Notes: generated from the sequence alone by a model not told the origin. Shown: positions 33,380 to 42,536, numbered from the stretch's first letter. The stretch is DNA of 64,000 nucleotides from JANWXD01 sp037446115 (GCA_037446115.1 JBBIJF010000017.1:35095-99094); one strand, 5' to 3'. Numbers and translations: made by a program.

Positions 33380-34287
33380 TGGCACAGAATCCGCTCCAGC
33401 ACCGCCATCCGCACCGCCACGCCGTTTTCCACCTGATTGAGGATCACGGAACGTTGCGAGTCGGCCACCTCCGAGGAGATCTCCCGGCCGCGGTTGATCG
33501 GCCCCGGATGCATCACGATCACGTTCGGGCGCGCCAGCTCCAGATGCTCCAGCCGCAGCCCGTAGAACTGAAAGTATTCCCCTGCCGGGAACGCCGCTTC
33601 GTGTTGCCGCTCCAGCTGCACCCGCAGCATCATGATCACGTCCGCGTCGCGGATGGCCTCGCTCATGTCGTAGGTGATCTCCACGCCCGGCGCGATCCGG
33701 GCCAGCTCCGGCGGCGCCAGCGACGCCGGCCCGCACAGCACGATCCGCGCCCCGAATTTCGACAGCAGGTGAATGTTGGAACGCGCCACCCGGCTGTGCG
33801 CGATGTCGCCGATGATCGCCACCCGCAGGCCCTCCAGCGTCCCCCGGCAATCCAGAATCGTGCGCGCGTCCAGCAGGGCCTGCGTCGGGTGCTCGTGCGT
33901 GCCGTCGCCGGCGTTGATGATCGGGATCGGAAGATGGCGTGCCAGAAAGTGCGGCGCCCCCGAGGCCCAGTGCCGCATCACGATCGCGCTCGGCCGCATC
34001 GCCGCCAGCGTGTTCAGCGTGTCCACCAGCGACTCGCCCTTGGCCACGCTCGAACCCGCCGCCGTGATCGAGATCGCGTCCGCCCCCAGCCGTTTGGCCG
34101 CGATCTCAAAACTGGTGCGCGTCCGCGTGGAAGCCTCGTAAAACAGGTTCACGATCATCTTGCCGCGCAGAATGTCCAGCCGCTTGAACGTCTGGTTCTG
34201 CACCGGCTGAAAATCCTTGGCCCGCTCCAGAATGGCTTCGATCTCCTCCCGGCTCAGCTCCTCGATGCCCAGCAGCCCCGCGGCCAT
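33376..34287 (-). CDS. pyrB: Aspartate carbamoyltransferase, catalytic subunit
   Basis: Condenses carbamoyl phosphate and aspartate, second step of pyrimidine synthesis. 303 residues with the carbamoyl-phosphate motif EASTRTRTSFEIAAKRLG, the loop SSVAKGESLVDTL, MRHWASGAPHFLA, GDGTHEHPTQALLDARTI, and the aspartate-binding MMLRVQLERQ. No regulatory pyrI is nearby, as expected for the type that associates with PyrC or acts alone. Placed 3 nt after pyrR and overlapping pyrC by 4 nt. Confidence 0.98.
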   Translation of the reverse strand: MAAGLLGIEELSREEIEAILERAKDFQPVQNQTFKRLDILRGKMIVNLFYEASTRTRTSFEIAAKRLGADAISITAAGSSVAKGESLVDTLNTLAAMRPSAIVMRHWASGAPHFLARHLPIPIINAGDGTHEHPTQALLDARTILDCRGTLEGLRVAIIGDIAHSRVARSNIHLLSKFGARIVLCGPASLAPPELARIAPGVEITYDMSEAIRDADVIMMLRVQLERQHEAAFPAGEYFQFYGLRLEHLELARPNVIVMHPGPINRGREISSEVADSQRSVILNQVENGVAVRMAVLERILCQ

Positions 34288-34290
34288 GGC

Positions 34291-34845
34291 TCATTCCTCC
34301 ACGCGCTCGACCAGAAGCACCTTCTCCGTGCCGTCCACCTCTTGAAACTTGACCTCGATGATTTCGTTGTCGGTCGTCTGCACGTAACGGCCCACATACC
34401 GCGCTTCGATGGGAAGCTCCCGGTGCCCCCGGTCAATGAGAACCAGCAGCTGCACCCGCGCCGGCCGCCCCTGATCGAACAGCGCGTCCAGCGCCGCCCG
34501 CACCGTGCGCCCCGTGTACAGCACATCGTCCATCAGAACGATGTCTTTGCCCGTCACCGGAAACGGGATCTGGGTGCCGCTCACCACCGGCCGGTCGGCC
34601 ACCGTGGACAGATCGTCCCGGTACAGCGTGATGTCCAGCGTCCCTACCGGGATCTTGCGCCCTTCGATCGCCTCGATCTTGGCCGCCAGACGCTCCGCCA
34701 GCGGCACGCCGCGGCGCCGGATGCCCACAAACGCCAGCCGCTCCAGATCGCCCGTCTTCTCCAGAATCTCGTGCGCCAGCCGCACCAGCGTGCGGTCCAT
34801 CTCCGAGGCGCTCATCAGTTGGGTCTTTACACGGGTGGACGCCAT
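34291..34845 (-). CDS. pyrR: PyrR-type pyrimidine regulator / uracil phosphoribosyltransferase
   Basis: 184 residues from ATG 34845 (an adjacent GTG at 34848 is in frame). Type I PRTase fold with the PRPP motif DIVLMDDVLYTGRTVRAALD, N-terminal LVRLAHEILEKTGDLERLAFVGIRRRGVPLAERL and LDITLYRDDLS. In Bacillus PyrR binds pyr mRNA to cause attenuation and also has UPRTase activity. First gene of pyrR-pyrB-pyrC. I looked for a PyrR-binding hairpin and terminator in 34846-34944 and saw none, so any regulation here may be by another route, or the protein may act mainly as an enzyme. Confidence 0.93.
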   Translation of the reverse strand: MASTRVKTQLMSASEMDRTLVRLAHEILEKTGDLERLAFVGIRRRGVPLAERLAAKIEAIEGRKIPVGTLDITLYRDDLSTVADRPVVSGTQIPFPVTGKDIVLMDDVLYTGRTVRAALDALFDQGRPARVQLLVLIDRGHRELPIEARYVGRYVQTTDNEIIEVKFQEVDGTEKVLLVERVEE

Positions 34846-34944
34846 CACCGTCCGGATGCCAAACGCTCCAGCGTAACACAGCCCCCGCCGGCCCGCTCAG
34901 GATCCAATCCCGTCCCCAAACACGCTACCCTGTCGGGAGGGGCT

Positions 34945-36810
34945 ATGCGAACCACCGGCCTCGTCGCGGTGTTCCTGGTCGTCTCCGGCTTTGCCGCTGA
35001 GACGCGGATTCGTTACGCGGCTCCCGAGCTGCTCGCTTTCGACGAACTCGTCGCCCTGAGCCGGACGGCAAAACCCGAGGGCGAGCTCGACGAACGCCTG
35101 CGCCGCCTCCTTTATACGCCGTTCCTCAGCAATGAAGCCTGGCAGGCGGGAGCTCGCCCGCACCGTCCTGTCCGGGAGGGGCTCGGACCCGTGCTCCGCG
35201 CCTCCGTGTGGAACATCGAACGGGGCGCCGAGTTCGATCTGATCCGGCTGGCTCTTTCGGACCCCAGGGGCTTCCTCGACGCCGTCTCCGAGCGCACCGG
35301 TGTGCCGGTCCCGGAGCCGCTTCAGTGGCAGGCCCGTCTTTTGCATGCCTCCGACGTCCTGATCCTGAACGAGGTGGATCTGGGCATGACACGCACGGAG
35401 TACCGCGACGTGGCCCGCGAACTGGCCCAGGCCCTCCAGATGAATTATGCCTTCGGCGTCGAATTCGTCGAGGTCGACAGGCTGGAGCTGGGGCTCGAGC
35501 GGCTGGCGGCTCCCGAGAACGCCCCAAGGGAAGAACTCGAGCGCGCCTTCGAGGTGGATCCCTCCCGTTACCGGGGCTTGCACGGAACGGCGGTGTTGTC
35601 CCGTTATCCGATACGAAGCGCCCGCATCCACAGGCTCCCCGTCTGCTACGACTGGTACGGCAAGGAGAAGGAGGAAATTGCCAGAATCGAGGCCGCACGG
35701 CGGTGGTCGGCCGAGCGCATCTTTCTGGAACGCATCTCCCGCGAACTGCGCCACGGCGGCCGCATGGCGCTCATCGTCGAGCTCGACGTCCCGGAGGCGC
35801 CGGGCGGCGTCGCCACAGTTGTGGCGCCGCATCTGGAAAACAAGTGCGAGCCGCTGTGCCGGAATGAGCAGATGAAGGACCTGCTGGCGGCTGTCCGGTC
35901 CGCGAAGGGACTGCTCATTCTCGGCGGCGATCTCAACACCACAGGTACGGACGCCGCTCCGACCTCCGTCCGCCGCGAGATCTCCAGGCGCGTCAGAAAG
36001 CCCCGGTTCTGGGCCGCGCAGGCCCTGAACTGGTTCAACCCCGTCGCGGTCCCGCGCACGGTCCTTTTCCCCGCCAATTACTTCAAGAACTATCTTGACC
36101 CCACGGCCCGCAGCGTGCCGTTGATGGCGGCCAACCGCGAAGCCGGGCTGTTCCGCACGGTGGAGAACTTCCGCTTTGACGACGGCGGGTCTTTCGACTT
36201 CCGCGGCGACGCCGGACGAACCCTCGAAGGGCGAAGCGGCACCTTGGCCAATTCCAATCAGCGCGGCGCAAAGGGATTCCGGCCGACCTTCACCCTCAAG
36301 CGCGACTACGGCGGCCTGGTCGGTCGTTTCAAGCTCGACTGGTTCCTCATCAAGCCGCCGGCGCTCCACAACCCGCGCGACCCCGCGGGCGGCTATCACC
36401 TGGCTCCCCATTTCCCCGTAACCATGGAGGAGCTCAATGGCGCCGTGCCCGGCGGCATCTCAGACCACCATCCCATCACGGTGGATCTCCCCCTGGAGCC
36501 CGGCACGCGCAGCCCTTCGGGAAAACGGGTACCGCCGGCAAATCGGACCGTGTGCGGACGCCGGCCCTCCAGAGATCTGTCGCATACCGCACTCCGAAGC
36601 AGACGTGGATTCCTGTGCCGTTCCTGGAACGACTCTCTTCGCGCGCTTGACCCGCACAGTTCCCGCCGCAGCAGTTTAGTAACCGTAAGCCGCACCGGGC
36701 CGTCCCAACCTGTGATGGCCCGTATCATCACCGAGTGGCTCCTGACCACCCACGGAAAGTCCATCCCCTTGAGTCGGCCTGACCGAACTTTCTCCGCGTG
36801 GAGATCCTGA
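34945..36810 (+). CDS. Exported endonuclease/exonuclease/phosphatase-fold protein
   Basis: 621 residues from ATG 34945, with GGGAGGGG just upstream. MRTTGLVAVFLVVSGFAAET is a signal peptide. EEP-fold motifs are LRASVWNIERGAEFD (N-terminal Asn), DVLILNEVDLGM (metal Glu), VVAPHLENKCEP (His), LLILGGDLNTTGTD (GDxN) and ISDHHPITVDLPL (SDHxP catalytic pair). Such secreted proteins hydrolyse phosphodiesters of nucleic acids, lipids or phosphoinositides; the substrate is unknown. After about residue 520 the remaining 100 residues have no family resemblance and an arginine/serine-rich, frame-shadow-like composition, so the original stop may have been lost. Divergent from pyrR. Confidence 0.85.
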   Translation: MRTTGLVAVFLVVSGFAAETRIRYAAPELLAFDELVALSRTAKPEGELDERLRRLLYTPFLSNEAWQAGARPHRPVREGLGPVLRASVWNIERGAEFDLIRLALSDPRGFLDAVSERTGVPVPEPLQWQARLLHASDVLILNEVDLGMTRTEYRDVARELAQALQMNYAFGVEFVEVDRLELGLERLAAPENAPREELERAFEVDPSRYRGLHGTAVLSRYPIRSARIHRLPVCYDWYGKEKEEIARIEAARRWSAERIFLERISRELRHGGRMALIVELDVPEAPGGVATVVAPHLENKCEPLCRNEQMKDLLAAVRSAKGLLILGGDLNTTGTDAAPTSVRREISRRVRKPRFWAAQALNWFNPVAVPRTVLFPANYFKNYLDPTARSVPLMAANREAGLFRTVENFRFDDGGSFDFRGDAGRTLEGRSGTLANSNQRGAKGFRPTFTLKRDYGGLVGRFKLDWFLIKPPALHNPRDPAGGYHLAPHFPVTMEELNGAVPGGISDHHPITVDLPLEPGTRSPSGKRVPPANRTVCGRRPSRDLSHTALRSRRGFLCRSWNDSLRALDPHSSRRSSLVTVSRTGPSQPVMARIITEWLLTTHGKSIPLSRPDRTFSAWRS

Positions 36811-36939
36811 AATCTTCTCCGCTGTCGTCCTGACTTCCGGATACCCGACGTTCAGGCAATCGTGGCGTCGCCTGGGCATCTGGCTTCTGCCGGCGGCGCA
36901 GGTTCGTACTCCCTCGAACTGGCTGCAAGGAGTGGAGCG

Positions 36940-37389
36940 ATGAAAGCCAGAGATGTGATGATCACAGACCCAGTAACTGTGAAACCCGATACTCCCGTCG
37001 ACGAAGTCGCACGCTTGCTCGTCGAGCGGCGCATCAGCGGCCTGCCCGTCGTGTCGGACGAAGGCGTGTTGATCGGAATCGTCACGGAAACCGACCTGTT
37101 TCTCAAGGAGAAAGGCGTGCCGTTTTCCATGGTGAAGCTGCCGTCTCTGTTCAACGAATGGGTCAAGCCGGAGCGACTGCAACAACTCTACGCCAATGCC
37201 CGCAAATATACGGCCGCCGACATCATGACGCAGAGCGTGATTACAGCGACTCCGGATACGGAAGTCTGTCAGATCGCCGAATGGATGATGCATCACCGGA
37301 TCAAACGGGTTCCGGTCGTCGAAGGCGGACGGCTGGTGGGCATCGTCACACGCCACGATCTGATCCGGAGGCTGGCTTGCAAACCATGA
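36940..37389 (+). CDS. CBS-domain pair protein coupled to the Mrp operon
   Basis: 149 residues from ATG 36940 (AAGGAG upstream). Two CBS motifs: residues 1-60 (MKARDVMITDPVTVKPDTPV, RRISGLPVVSDEGVLIGIVTETDL) and 90-149 (YTAADIMTQSVITATPDTEV, HRIKRVPVVEGGRLVGIVTRHDLI). Paired CBS domains bind AMP, ATP or SAM in many proteins. Its stop overlaps the mrpA start (ATGA), so it is translated with the antiporter and could act as a cytoplasmic nucleotide- or ion-sensing regulator of it; this is inference from position. A longer in-frame start at 36862 adds non-conserved residues. Confidence 0.9.
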   Translation: MKARDVMITDPVTVKPDTPVDEVARLLVERRISGLPVVSDEGVLIGIVTETDLFLKEKGVPFSMVKLPSLFNEWVKPERLQQLYANARKYTAADIMTQSVITATPDTEVCQIAEWMMHHRIKRVPVVEGGRLVGIVTRHDLIRRLACKP

Positions 37390-39695
37390 GCGTCTCGATC
37401 GCGTTGCTGCTCGTCTTCTGCGTCGCGGCCGCCGCTCCCGCCCTCTGCCGTCTCACGGGCCGGCGGGCGGGCTGGGTTCTGGCAGGACCCGTGGCCGGGC
37501 TCGCCGTGTGGTTTGCCGCGCGCGGGCCCGAGATCTGGCACAACGGGGCGAGCCTCTCTCAAATCCTCTGGGCGCCCTCCGTGGGACTGTCTCTCTCGTT
37601 CCGCCTCGACGGCTTGAGCTGGCTGTTCGCACTGCTGATCACTGGCATCGGGGCCTTGGTGACACTTTACGCCGGAGCCTATCTTGAATCCCATCCGCGG
37701 CTCGGTCGCTTCTACGCCACCCTGCTGTTCTTTACGGCCTCCATGCTCGGCCTTGTGCTCGCCGACAATCTGCTCCTGCTCTTCGTGTTCTGGGAGTTGA
37801 CGAGCATCAGCTCTTACCTGCTCATCGGCTTCGATCAGGAGCGCGCGGACGCCCGCCGCGCCGCTCTGCAGGCGTTGTTCGTGACCACCGGCGGAGGTCT
37901 GGCTTTGCTGGCCGGCTTCGTGCTGCTCAGACAAATCGGGGGCGCCTTCGAGCTTGCGGCCCTCTTTCCCCAGGCGGCCGCGGTGCGTAGCCATCCTTCC
38001 TACACTCCGCTCCTGCTCCTCATCCTGCTCGGAGCCTTCACCAAGTCTGCACAATTCCCCTTTCACTTCTGGCTGCCCGCCGCCATGGAAGCCCCGACGC
38101 CCGTCAGCGCCTATCTGCACGCCGCCACGATGGTCAAGGCCGGTGTATACCTGCTGGCGCGACTTTCCCCGCTGCTCGCAGACACGGGGACGTGGTTTTG
38201 GTCCCTGACGGCCACCGGCGCGGTCACGATGCTGCTCGGCGCCGTGGCCGCGCTGTCGAAAACCGACCTCAAGCAGATTCTGGCTTACTCGACCGTGAGC
38301 GTCCTTGGGATCCTGACCTTGCTGACCGGCATAGGCACCGTTACCGCTTTGGAAGCGCTGGCCGTCTACTTGCTCGCGCATGGCCTCTACAAGGGTGCTT
38401 TGTTCCTGACCGCAGGCACGATTGACCACGAAACGGGAACACGAGACATTACGCAGCTCGGCGGCCTGCGCCGGTGCATGCCTCTGACCGCTGCGGCCGG
38501 CTTGCTGGCCGCGCTGTCCATGGCCGGTTTGCCCCCCTTGCTGGGATTCGTCAGCAAGGAGATGCTTTATCAGGCCGGACTCAACGCGCCCCAGTACGCT
38601 GCGGTTCTTACCAAACTGCTCGTGGTCACGGCGGTGGTCCTGTTTGCCGTGGCGGGCGCTGTGGGTGTGCGGCCGTTTTTCGGTCCTCCCTCGGGGCTGG
38701 CACGGCAGATCCACGAGGCTCCCGCGGCGTTGTGGCTCCCTCCGGTGCTGCTGGCCTCCGGCGGACTGTGGCTGGGCCTCACGCCGCCCCGCCTGGAAAA
38801 GGCCGTGGAGGCTGCCGTCACCTCCATGGCGCCCCATCAGGCTGTGGACGTACACCTGAGCTTGGTTCACGGCCTCACCCCCGCTCTGATTTTGAGCGCG
38901 CTCTCGGTGGTTGCCGGCTTGCTGCTCTACCGCGTCCACGGAAGACACCTCGGCTCCATGAGATCGCGGCTGGCGCTGGTCCGCTTCGGACCCTCGCATG
39001 CGTATGATGCCCTGCTTTCCGGGTTGAACCGCCTGGCAAAGTGGCAGACGCGACGCCTGCAGAGCGGCTACCTGCGCAGCTATCTGCTCATCACCATGAT
39101 GGCGGTTCTGGCGTTTTCCGCCGCTCCCTTGGCGCTCCACCGCAATCTTCCTGCGGTTTCCGCGGCCCTCAATCCGCGCTGGCACGAACTCTTGCTGGCT
39201 GCGGCGATCCTGGCGGGAATCCTCACGGCGGTGCGTACCGCCTCTCGCCTGACGGCCGTCGCCGCCTTGGGCCTCGTAGGCTTGGGGATGGCCCTGCTGT
39301 TTGCCTGGCTCGGCGCCCCTGACTTAGCCATGACGCAGCTCGCCGTGGAAACCCTCACGGTGATCTTGCTCGTGTTGGTCCTCCACCAACTGCCCGATTT
39401 TTCGCAACTGACCCCGCGGAGGGGCAGACTCCGCGATGCCGCCGTTGCCCTCGCCGCGGGCAGCTTCATGACGCTTCTGGTGCTGAGCGTGCACACCACG
39501 AACTCCGACTCGAGCCTCGCCCGGTATTTCCTGGAACACGCCCAGCCGCTGGCTCATGGCTGCAACGTCGTCAACGTGATTCTGACCGATTTCCGCGCCC
39601 TGGACACGCTGGGCGAGATCACCGTGCTGGCCGTGGCGGCGGTGGGCGTCTATGCGCTTGTCCGGCTGCGCATGACGGGGGAACAGAAGCGATGA
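37386..39695 (+). CDS. mrpA: Na+/H+ antiporter subunit A (MrpA)
   Basis: 769 residues, the usual size, almost all membrane-spanning. The first 480 residues are NuoL/antiporter-like: FRLDGLSWLFALLITGIG, FWELTSISSYLLIGFD (the conserved Glu of TM5), GAFTKSAQFPFHFWLPAAMEAPTPVSAYLHAATMVKAG with the invariant Lys, and LKQILAYSTVSVLGIL. The C-terminal part carries the MbhD/MbhE-like domains (LAWLGAPDLAMTQLAVETLTVI-type sequence, then VVNVILTDFRALDTLGEITVLAVAAVGVYAL). Starts inside the CBS gene stop and overlaps mrpB by 4 nt. The complex exchanges cytoplasmic Na+ (or K+) for H+. Confidence 0.95.
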   Translation: MSVSIALLLVFCVAAAAPALCRLTGRRAGWVLAGPVAGLAVWFAARGPEIWHNGASLSQILWAPSVGLSLSFRLDGLSWLFALLITGIGALVTLYAGAYLESHPRLGRFYATLLFFTASMLGLVLADNLLLLFVFWELTSISSYLLIGFDQERADARRAALQALFVTTGGGLALLAGFVLLRQIGGAFELAALFPQAAAVRSHPSYTPLLLLILLGAFTKSAQFPFHFWLPAAMEAPTPVSAYLHAATMVKAGVYLLARLSPLLADTGTWFWSLTATGAVTMLLGAVAALSKTDLKQILAYSTVSVLGILTLLTGIGTVTALEALAVYLLAHGLYKGALFLTAGTIDHETGTRDITQLGGLRRCMPLTAAAGLLAALSMAGLPPLLGFVSKEMLYQAGLNAPQYAAVLTKLLVVTAVVLFAVAGAVGVRPFFGPPSGLARQIHEAPAALWLPPVLLASGGLWLGLTPPRLEKAVEAAVTSMAPHQAVDVHLSLVHGLTPALILSALSVVAGLLLYRVHGRHLGSMRSRLALVRFGPSHAYDALLSGLNRLAKWQTRRLQSGYLRSYLLITMMAVLAFSAAPLALHRNLPAVSAALNPRWHELLLAAAILAGILTAVRTASRLTAVAALGLVGLGMALLFAWLGAPDLAMTQLAVETLTVILLVLVLHQLPDFSQLTPRRGRLRDAAVALAAGSFMTLLVLSVHTTNSDSSLARYFLEHAQPLAHGCNVVNVILTDFRALDTLGEITVLAVAAVGVYALVRLRMTGEQKR

Positions 39696-40105
39696 GATCC
39701 CTGATCCTTCTGACCGCTTCGCGCTATCTGGCGCCGCTGCTGCTCGGCGCTTCGCTTTGGATTCTGCTCCGCGGCCACAACGAGCCCGGCGGCGGGTTTG
39801 TCGGCGGCCTGCTGGCGGCCGCAGCCTTCGCCCTGAAAGTGGTCGGCGCAGGAGTGGCCGCCGCCCGCCGCGCCTTGCGCGTGAACCCGCACTTCCTGCT
39901 CGGCGCCGGATTGCTCACCGCGCTTGCCAGCGGACTTCCCGCCCTGCTCGCCGGGCTCCCCTTTTTCACCGGACGCTGGATCCGCATACCCGTCGCCGGA
40001 GAGGCCTCCTGGAAGGTCGGCACCGTGCTCGGTTTCGACGTGGGCGTCTACCTGGTGGTGACGGGCGCCGTGTTGCTGATCGTGTTTACTTTGGCGGAGG
40101 AGTGA
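39692..40105 (+). CDS. mrpB: Na+/H+ antiporter subunit B (MrpB)
   Basis: 137 residues with four predicted membrane spans. The family core RGHNEPGGGFVGGLLAAAAF and the last span DVGVYLVVTGAVLLIVFTLAEE are characteristic of MnhB/MrpB. Starts by ATGA overlap with mrpA; one base separates its stop from mrpC. Part of the seven-subunit Mrp complex. Confidence 0.95.
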   Translation: MRSLILLTASRYLAPLLLGASLWILLRGHNEPGGGFVGGLLAAAAFALKVVGAGVAAARRALRVNPHFLLGAGLLTALASGLPALLAGLPFFTGRWIRIPVAGEASWKVGTVLGFDVGVYLVVTGAVLLIVFTLAEE

Positions 40106-40106
40106 G

Positions 40107-40454
40107 ATGGCGTTCCTGCTGGCCCTCCTCGTCGGTGCGCTGTACGCTGGAGCGCTCTACATGATCACGCGGCGCAGTCTCGTAAAGCTGATCGTCGGTC
40201 TGGCCCTTCTCAGCCACGCCGCGAATCTGCTCATTTTCAGCGCCGGTGGCGCCCGGCGCGCGGCGCCGCCGCTCGTATGTGACGCAGCGGTGCCGCATCC
40301 CCAGGCCATGGCGGACCCGCTGCCGCAGGCGCTCATCCTCACCGCCATCGTAATCAGCTTCGGCGTCCTCGCCTTCAGCCTGGCTTTGCTCAGCCGCGCC
40401 TTCCGGATCACCGGCGAAGAAGACGTGGACCAGTTACGGACCACGGAGGAATGA
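40107..40454 (+). CDS. mrpC: Na+/H+ antiporter subunit C (MrpC, NuoK-like)
   Basis: 115 residues with three membrane spans. NuoK-like features include LVKLIVGLALLSHAANLLIFSAGG and the late segment DPLPQALILTAIVISFGVLAFSLAL, where DPLPQALILTAIVI is the MrpC hallmark. The loop between spans is slightly long (ARRAAPPLVCDAAVPHPQAM). Overlaps mrpD by 4 nt. Confidence 0.95.
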   Translation: MAFLLALLVGALYAGALYMITRRSLVKLIVGLALLSHAANLLIFSAGGARRAAPPLVCDAAVPHPQAMADPLPQALILTAIVISFGVLAFSLALLSRAFRITGEEDVDQLRTTEE

Positions 40455-41938
40455 TCATGCTGGTCCTGTTACCCGTCCTCATCCCGCTCTCTATCGCAGC
40501 GGCGTGCTTGCTTGGGTGGCGCTGGCGGCGTCTGCAGCACGCCCTCGCCGGGCTCGGCGCTGCCGCCCATCTGGTCGCTGCGCTGCGGCTGCTCGACGTG
40601 GTGTCCGATCGCGGAATTCAAGTGGTTCAGGCCGGCAACTGGCCCGCGCCTTTCGGCATCAGTCTCGTGGCGGATCTGCTGGCCGCGATGATGGTGGTGG
40701 TGACAGGTCTGATCGGCCTGGCCGTGGCCATCTATTCGCCGGCCACGGTCGATGCCCGGCGCGAAGCCTTCGGTTACTATCCTCTCCTCCACGTCCTGCT
40801 CGCCGGTGTCAGCGGCAGCTTTCTGACCGGAGATTTGTTCAACCTCTACGTCTGGTTCGAGGTCATGCTCATCGCCTCTTTTGTGCTCATGGCGCTCGGC
40901 GGAGAGCGCGGGCAGATCGAAGGTGCGTTCAAGTACGTGACCATCAATCTGCTCTCCTCAGCTCTGTTCCTGGCTGCCGTCGGTCTGCTCTACGGAAGCA
41001 CCGGCACCCTGAACATGGCCCACTTGGCGGTCGGCCTCCGGCAGGCGGACTCCAGGCTTTCCACGGTCTTGGCCATGTTGCTGCTTTCCGCCTTCGGCAT
41101 CAAGGCCGCCGTCTTTCCTCTGTTCTTCTGGTTACCCGCCTCGTATCACACTCCCCCGGCGGCAGTTTCCGCGCTGTTTGCGGGCCTGTTGACCAAGGTC
41201 GGCGTCTACGCCCTCATCCGGGTTTTTACGCTCATCTTTGTTCGGGATCCGGCGTTCACCCACACGCTCATCCTGATTCTGGCCGGCCTCACGATGCTCA
41301 CGGGGGTTCTCGGGGCCGTGGCTCAAAATGACTTCCGCAGGATCCTGTCGTTCCACATCATCAGCCAGATCGGCTACATGATTATGGGGCTCGGCTTGTT
41401 CACCCCGCTGGCGTTGGCGGCGTCGGTGTTCTATGTGGTGCACCACATCATCGTCAAGACGAACCTGTTCCTCATCAGCGGCTTGGTCCACCGACTCAGC
41501 GGATCCTACGACCTTTCCAGACTGGGCGGCCTCTATAGCACTCGACCGCTGCTCGGGGTGCTGTTTCTCATTCCCGCCCTTTCTCTGGCGGGCCTGCCTC
41601 CCCTTTCCGGCTTCTTTGCCAAGTTGTTTCTGGTCCAGGCCGGGCTGGAGGCGGGATCCACGCTCATTGTGGCGGTGGCGCTGGTCGTCAGTTTGCTCAC
41701 GCTGTTTTCCATGATGAAGATCTGGGGCGAAGTCTTTTGGAAGCCGGCGCCGGCGGCGGTCCCAGGCGCAGCGCCCGCGGGCCGCGCGGCATTATGGCTG
41801 CCGGTCATTGTCTTGGCGCTGGTCACCATCGTCATCGGAGTAGCGGTGGGACCGGTCTTCGATCTGGCCCGGCGTGCTGCGGACCAGCTGATGTTTCCGG
41901 AAGCCTATATCCGTGCAGTACTTGGAGGCCAACTGTGA
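40451..41938 (+). CDS. mrpD: Na+/H+ antiporter subunit D (MrpD)
   Basis: 495 residues, antiporter-like NuoM/N-type subunit with about 14 membrane spans. Key segments: LFNLYVWFEVMLIASFVLMALGG with the conserved membrane Glu, INLLSSALFLAAVGLLYGSTGTLNMA, FGIKAAVFPLFFWLPASYHTPPAAVSALFAGLLTKVG with the conserved Lys, LSFHIISQIGYMIMGLGL, and LPPLSGFFAKLFLVQAG. Together with MrpA it forms the ion-translocating core. ATGATCATG gives two possible starts at 40451 and 40457; the first overlaps the mrpC stop. Overlaps mrpE by 4 nt (GTGA). Confidence 0.96.
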   Translation: MIMLVLLPVLIPLSIAAACLLGWRWRRLQHALAGLGAAAHLVAALRLLDVVSDRGIQVVQAGNWPAPFGISLVADLLAAMMVVVTGLIGLAVAIYSPATVDARREAFGYYPLLHVLLAGVSGSFLTGDLFNLYVWFEVMLIASFVLMALGGERGQIEGAFKYVTINLLSSALFLAAVGLLYGSTGTLNMAHLAVGLRQADSRLSTVLAMLLLSAFGIKAAVFPLFFWLPASYHTPPAAVSALFAGLLTKVGVYALIRVFTLIFVRDPAFTHTLILILAGLTMLTGVLGAVAQNDFRRILSFHIISQIGYMIMGLGLFTPLALAASVFYVVHHIIVKTNLFLISGLVHRLSGSYDLSRLGGLYSTRPLLGVLFLIPALSLAGLPPLSGFFAKLFLVQAGLEAGSTLIVAVALVVSLLTLFSMMKIWGEVFWKPAPAAVPGAAPAGRAALWLPVIVLALVTIVIGVAVGPVFDLARRAADQLMFPEAYIRAVLGGQL

Positions 41939-42273
41939 TCCGAATAGTTACTAAGTTATCTTACGGAATCGGACTCCTCGTCTATTTTCTCTGGGAGCTG
42001 GTTGTGGCCAACGTGCGTCTGGCGCGGGACGTGATCCGCCCGGTGTCCCGCCTGCGGCCGGCGATCGTGGCCGTACCGCTGTCGCTTGTAGACGACAGGC
42101 AAATCGTTCTCCTGGCGAACCTGATTACCTTGACCCCAGGCACGCTGAGCCTGGATGTGTCTTCGGACCGGAAGTTCCTCTACGTCCACGTCATGCACGT
42201 CGAAGATGTTGCGGCCTTCCGGGAGGAGATCCGGTCCGGGTTTGAGCGCCGGATCCGGAGGCTGTTCGCATGA
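41935..42273 (+). CDS. mrpE: Na+/H+ antiporter subunit E (MrpE), short form
   Basis: 112 residues from GTG 41935, which overlaps the mrpD stop. Contains the ARDVIRPVSRLRPAIVAVPL segment, LLANLITLTPGTLSLDVSSD and YVHVMHVEDVA typical of MrpE. It is about 50 residues shorter than most MrpE proteins: only one N-terminal membrane segment (GIGLLVYFLWELVVANV) is left where others have two or three. The C-terminal cytoplasmic domain is complete. No upstream in-frame extension without invading mrpD, so the shortness looks genuine. Overlaps mrpF by 4 nt. Confidence 0.9.
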   Translation: MIRIVTKLSYGIGLLVYFLWELVVANVRLARDVIRPVSRLRPAIVAVPLSLVDDRQIVLLANLITLTPGTLSLDVSSDRKFLYVHVMHVEDVAAFREEIRSGFERRIRRLFA

Positions 42274-42536
42274 CCGTCACGCTGGCCGAGGCTGTACTCG
42301 CCCTGCTGGCCGGGGCCATGCTGCTGGCTTTGGGGCGGCTGATTCGGGGGCCGAGTCTCCCCGACCGTGTCGTGGCGCTGGACCTTATGGCCACCACCGG
42401 GGTGGCCATGATGGCCGTGGAGAGTTTGTTGTCCCGGCAGATGGCGACCTTGGATGCCGGCATTGTCGTCGCCCTGGTCGCGTTTCTCGGAACCGTGGCC
42501 TTTGCCCACTATCTGGAACGAGGAGGAAGACGATGA
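42270..42536 (+). CDS. mrpF: Na+/H+ antiporter subunit F (MrpF)
   Basis: 88 residues with three membrane spans. The conserved LIRGPSLPDRVVALDLMATTG and the third span AGIVVALVAFLGTVAFAHYLERG identify MrpF/MnhF. ATGA overlap with mrpE at its start and with mrpG at its end; AGGAGG in its last codons serves as ribosome-binding site for mrpG. Confidence 0.95.
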   Translation: MTVTLAEAVLALLAGAMLLALGRLIRGPSLPDRVVALDLMATTGVAMMAVESLLSRQMATLDAGIVVALVAFLGTVAFAHYLERGGRR

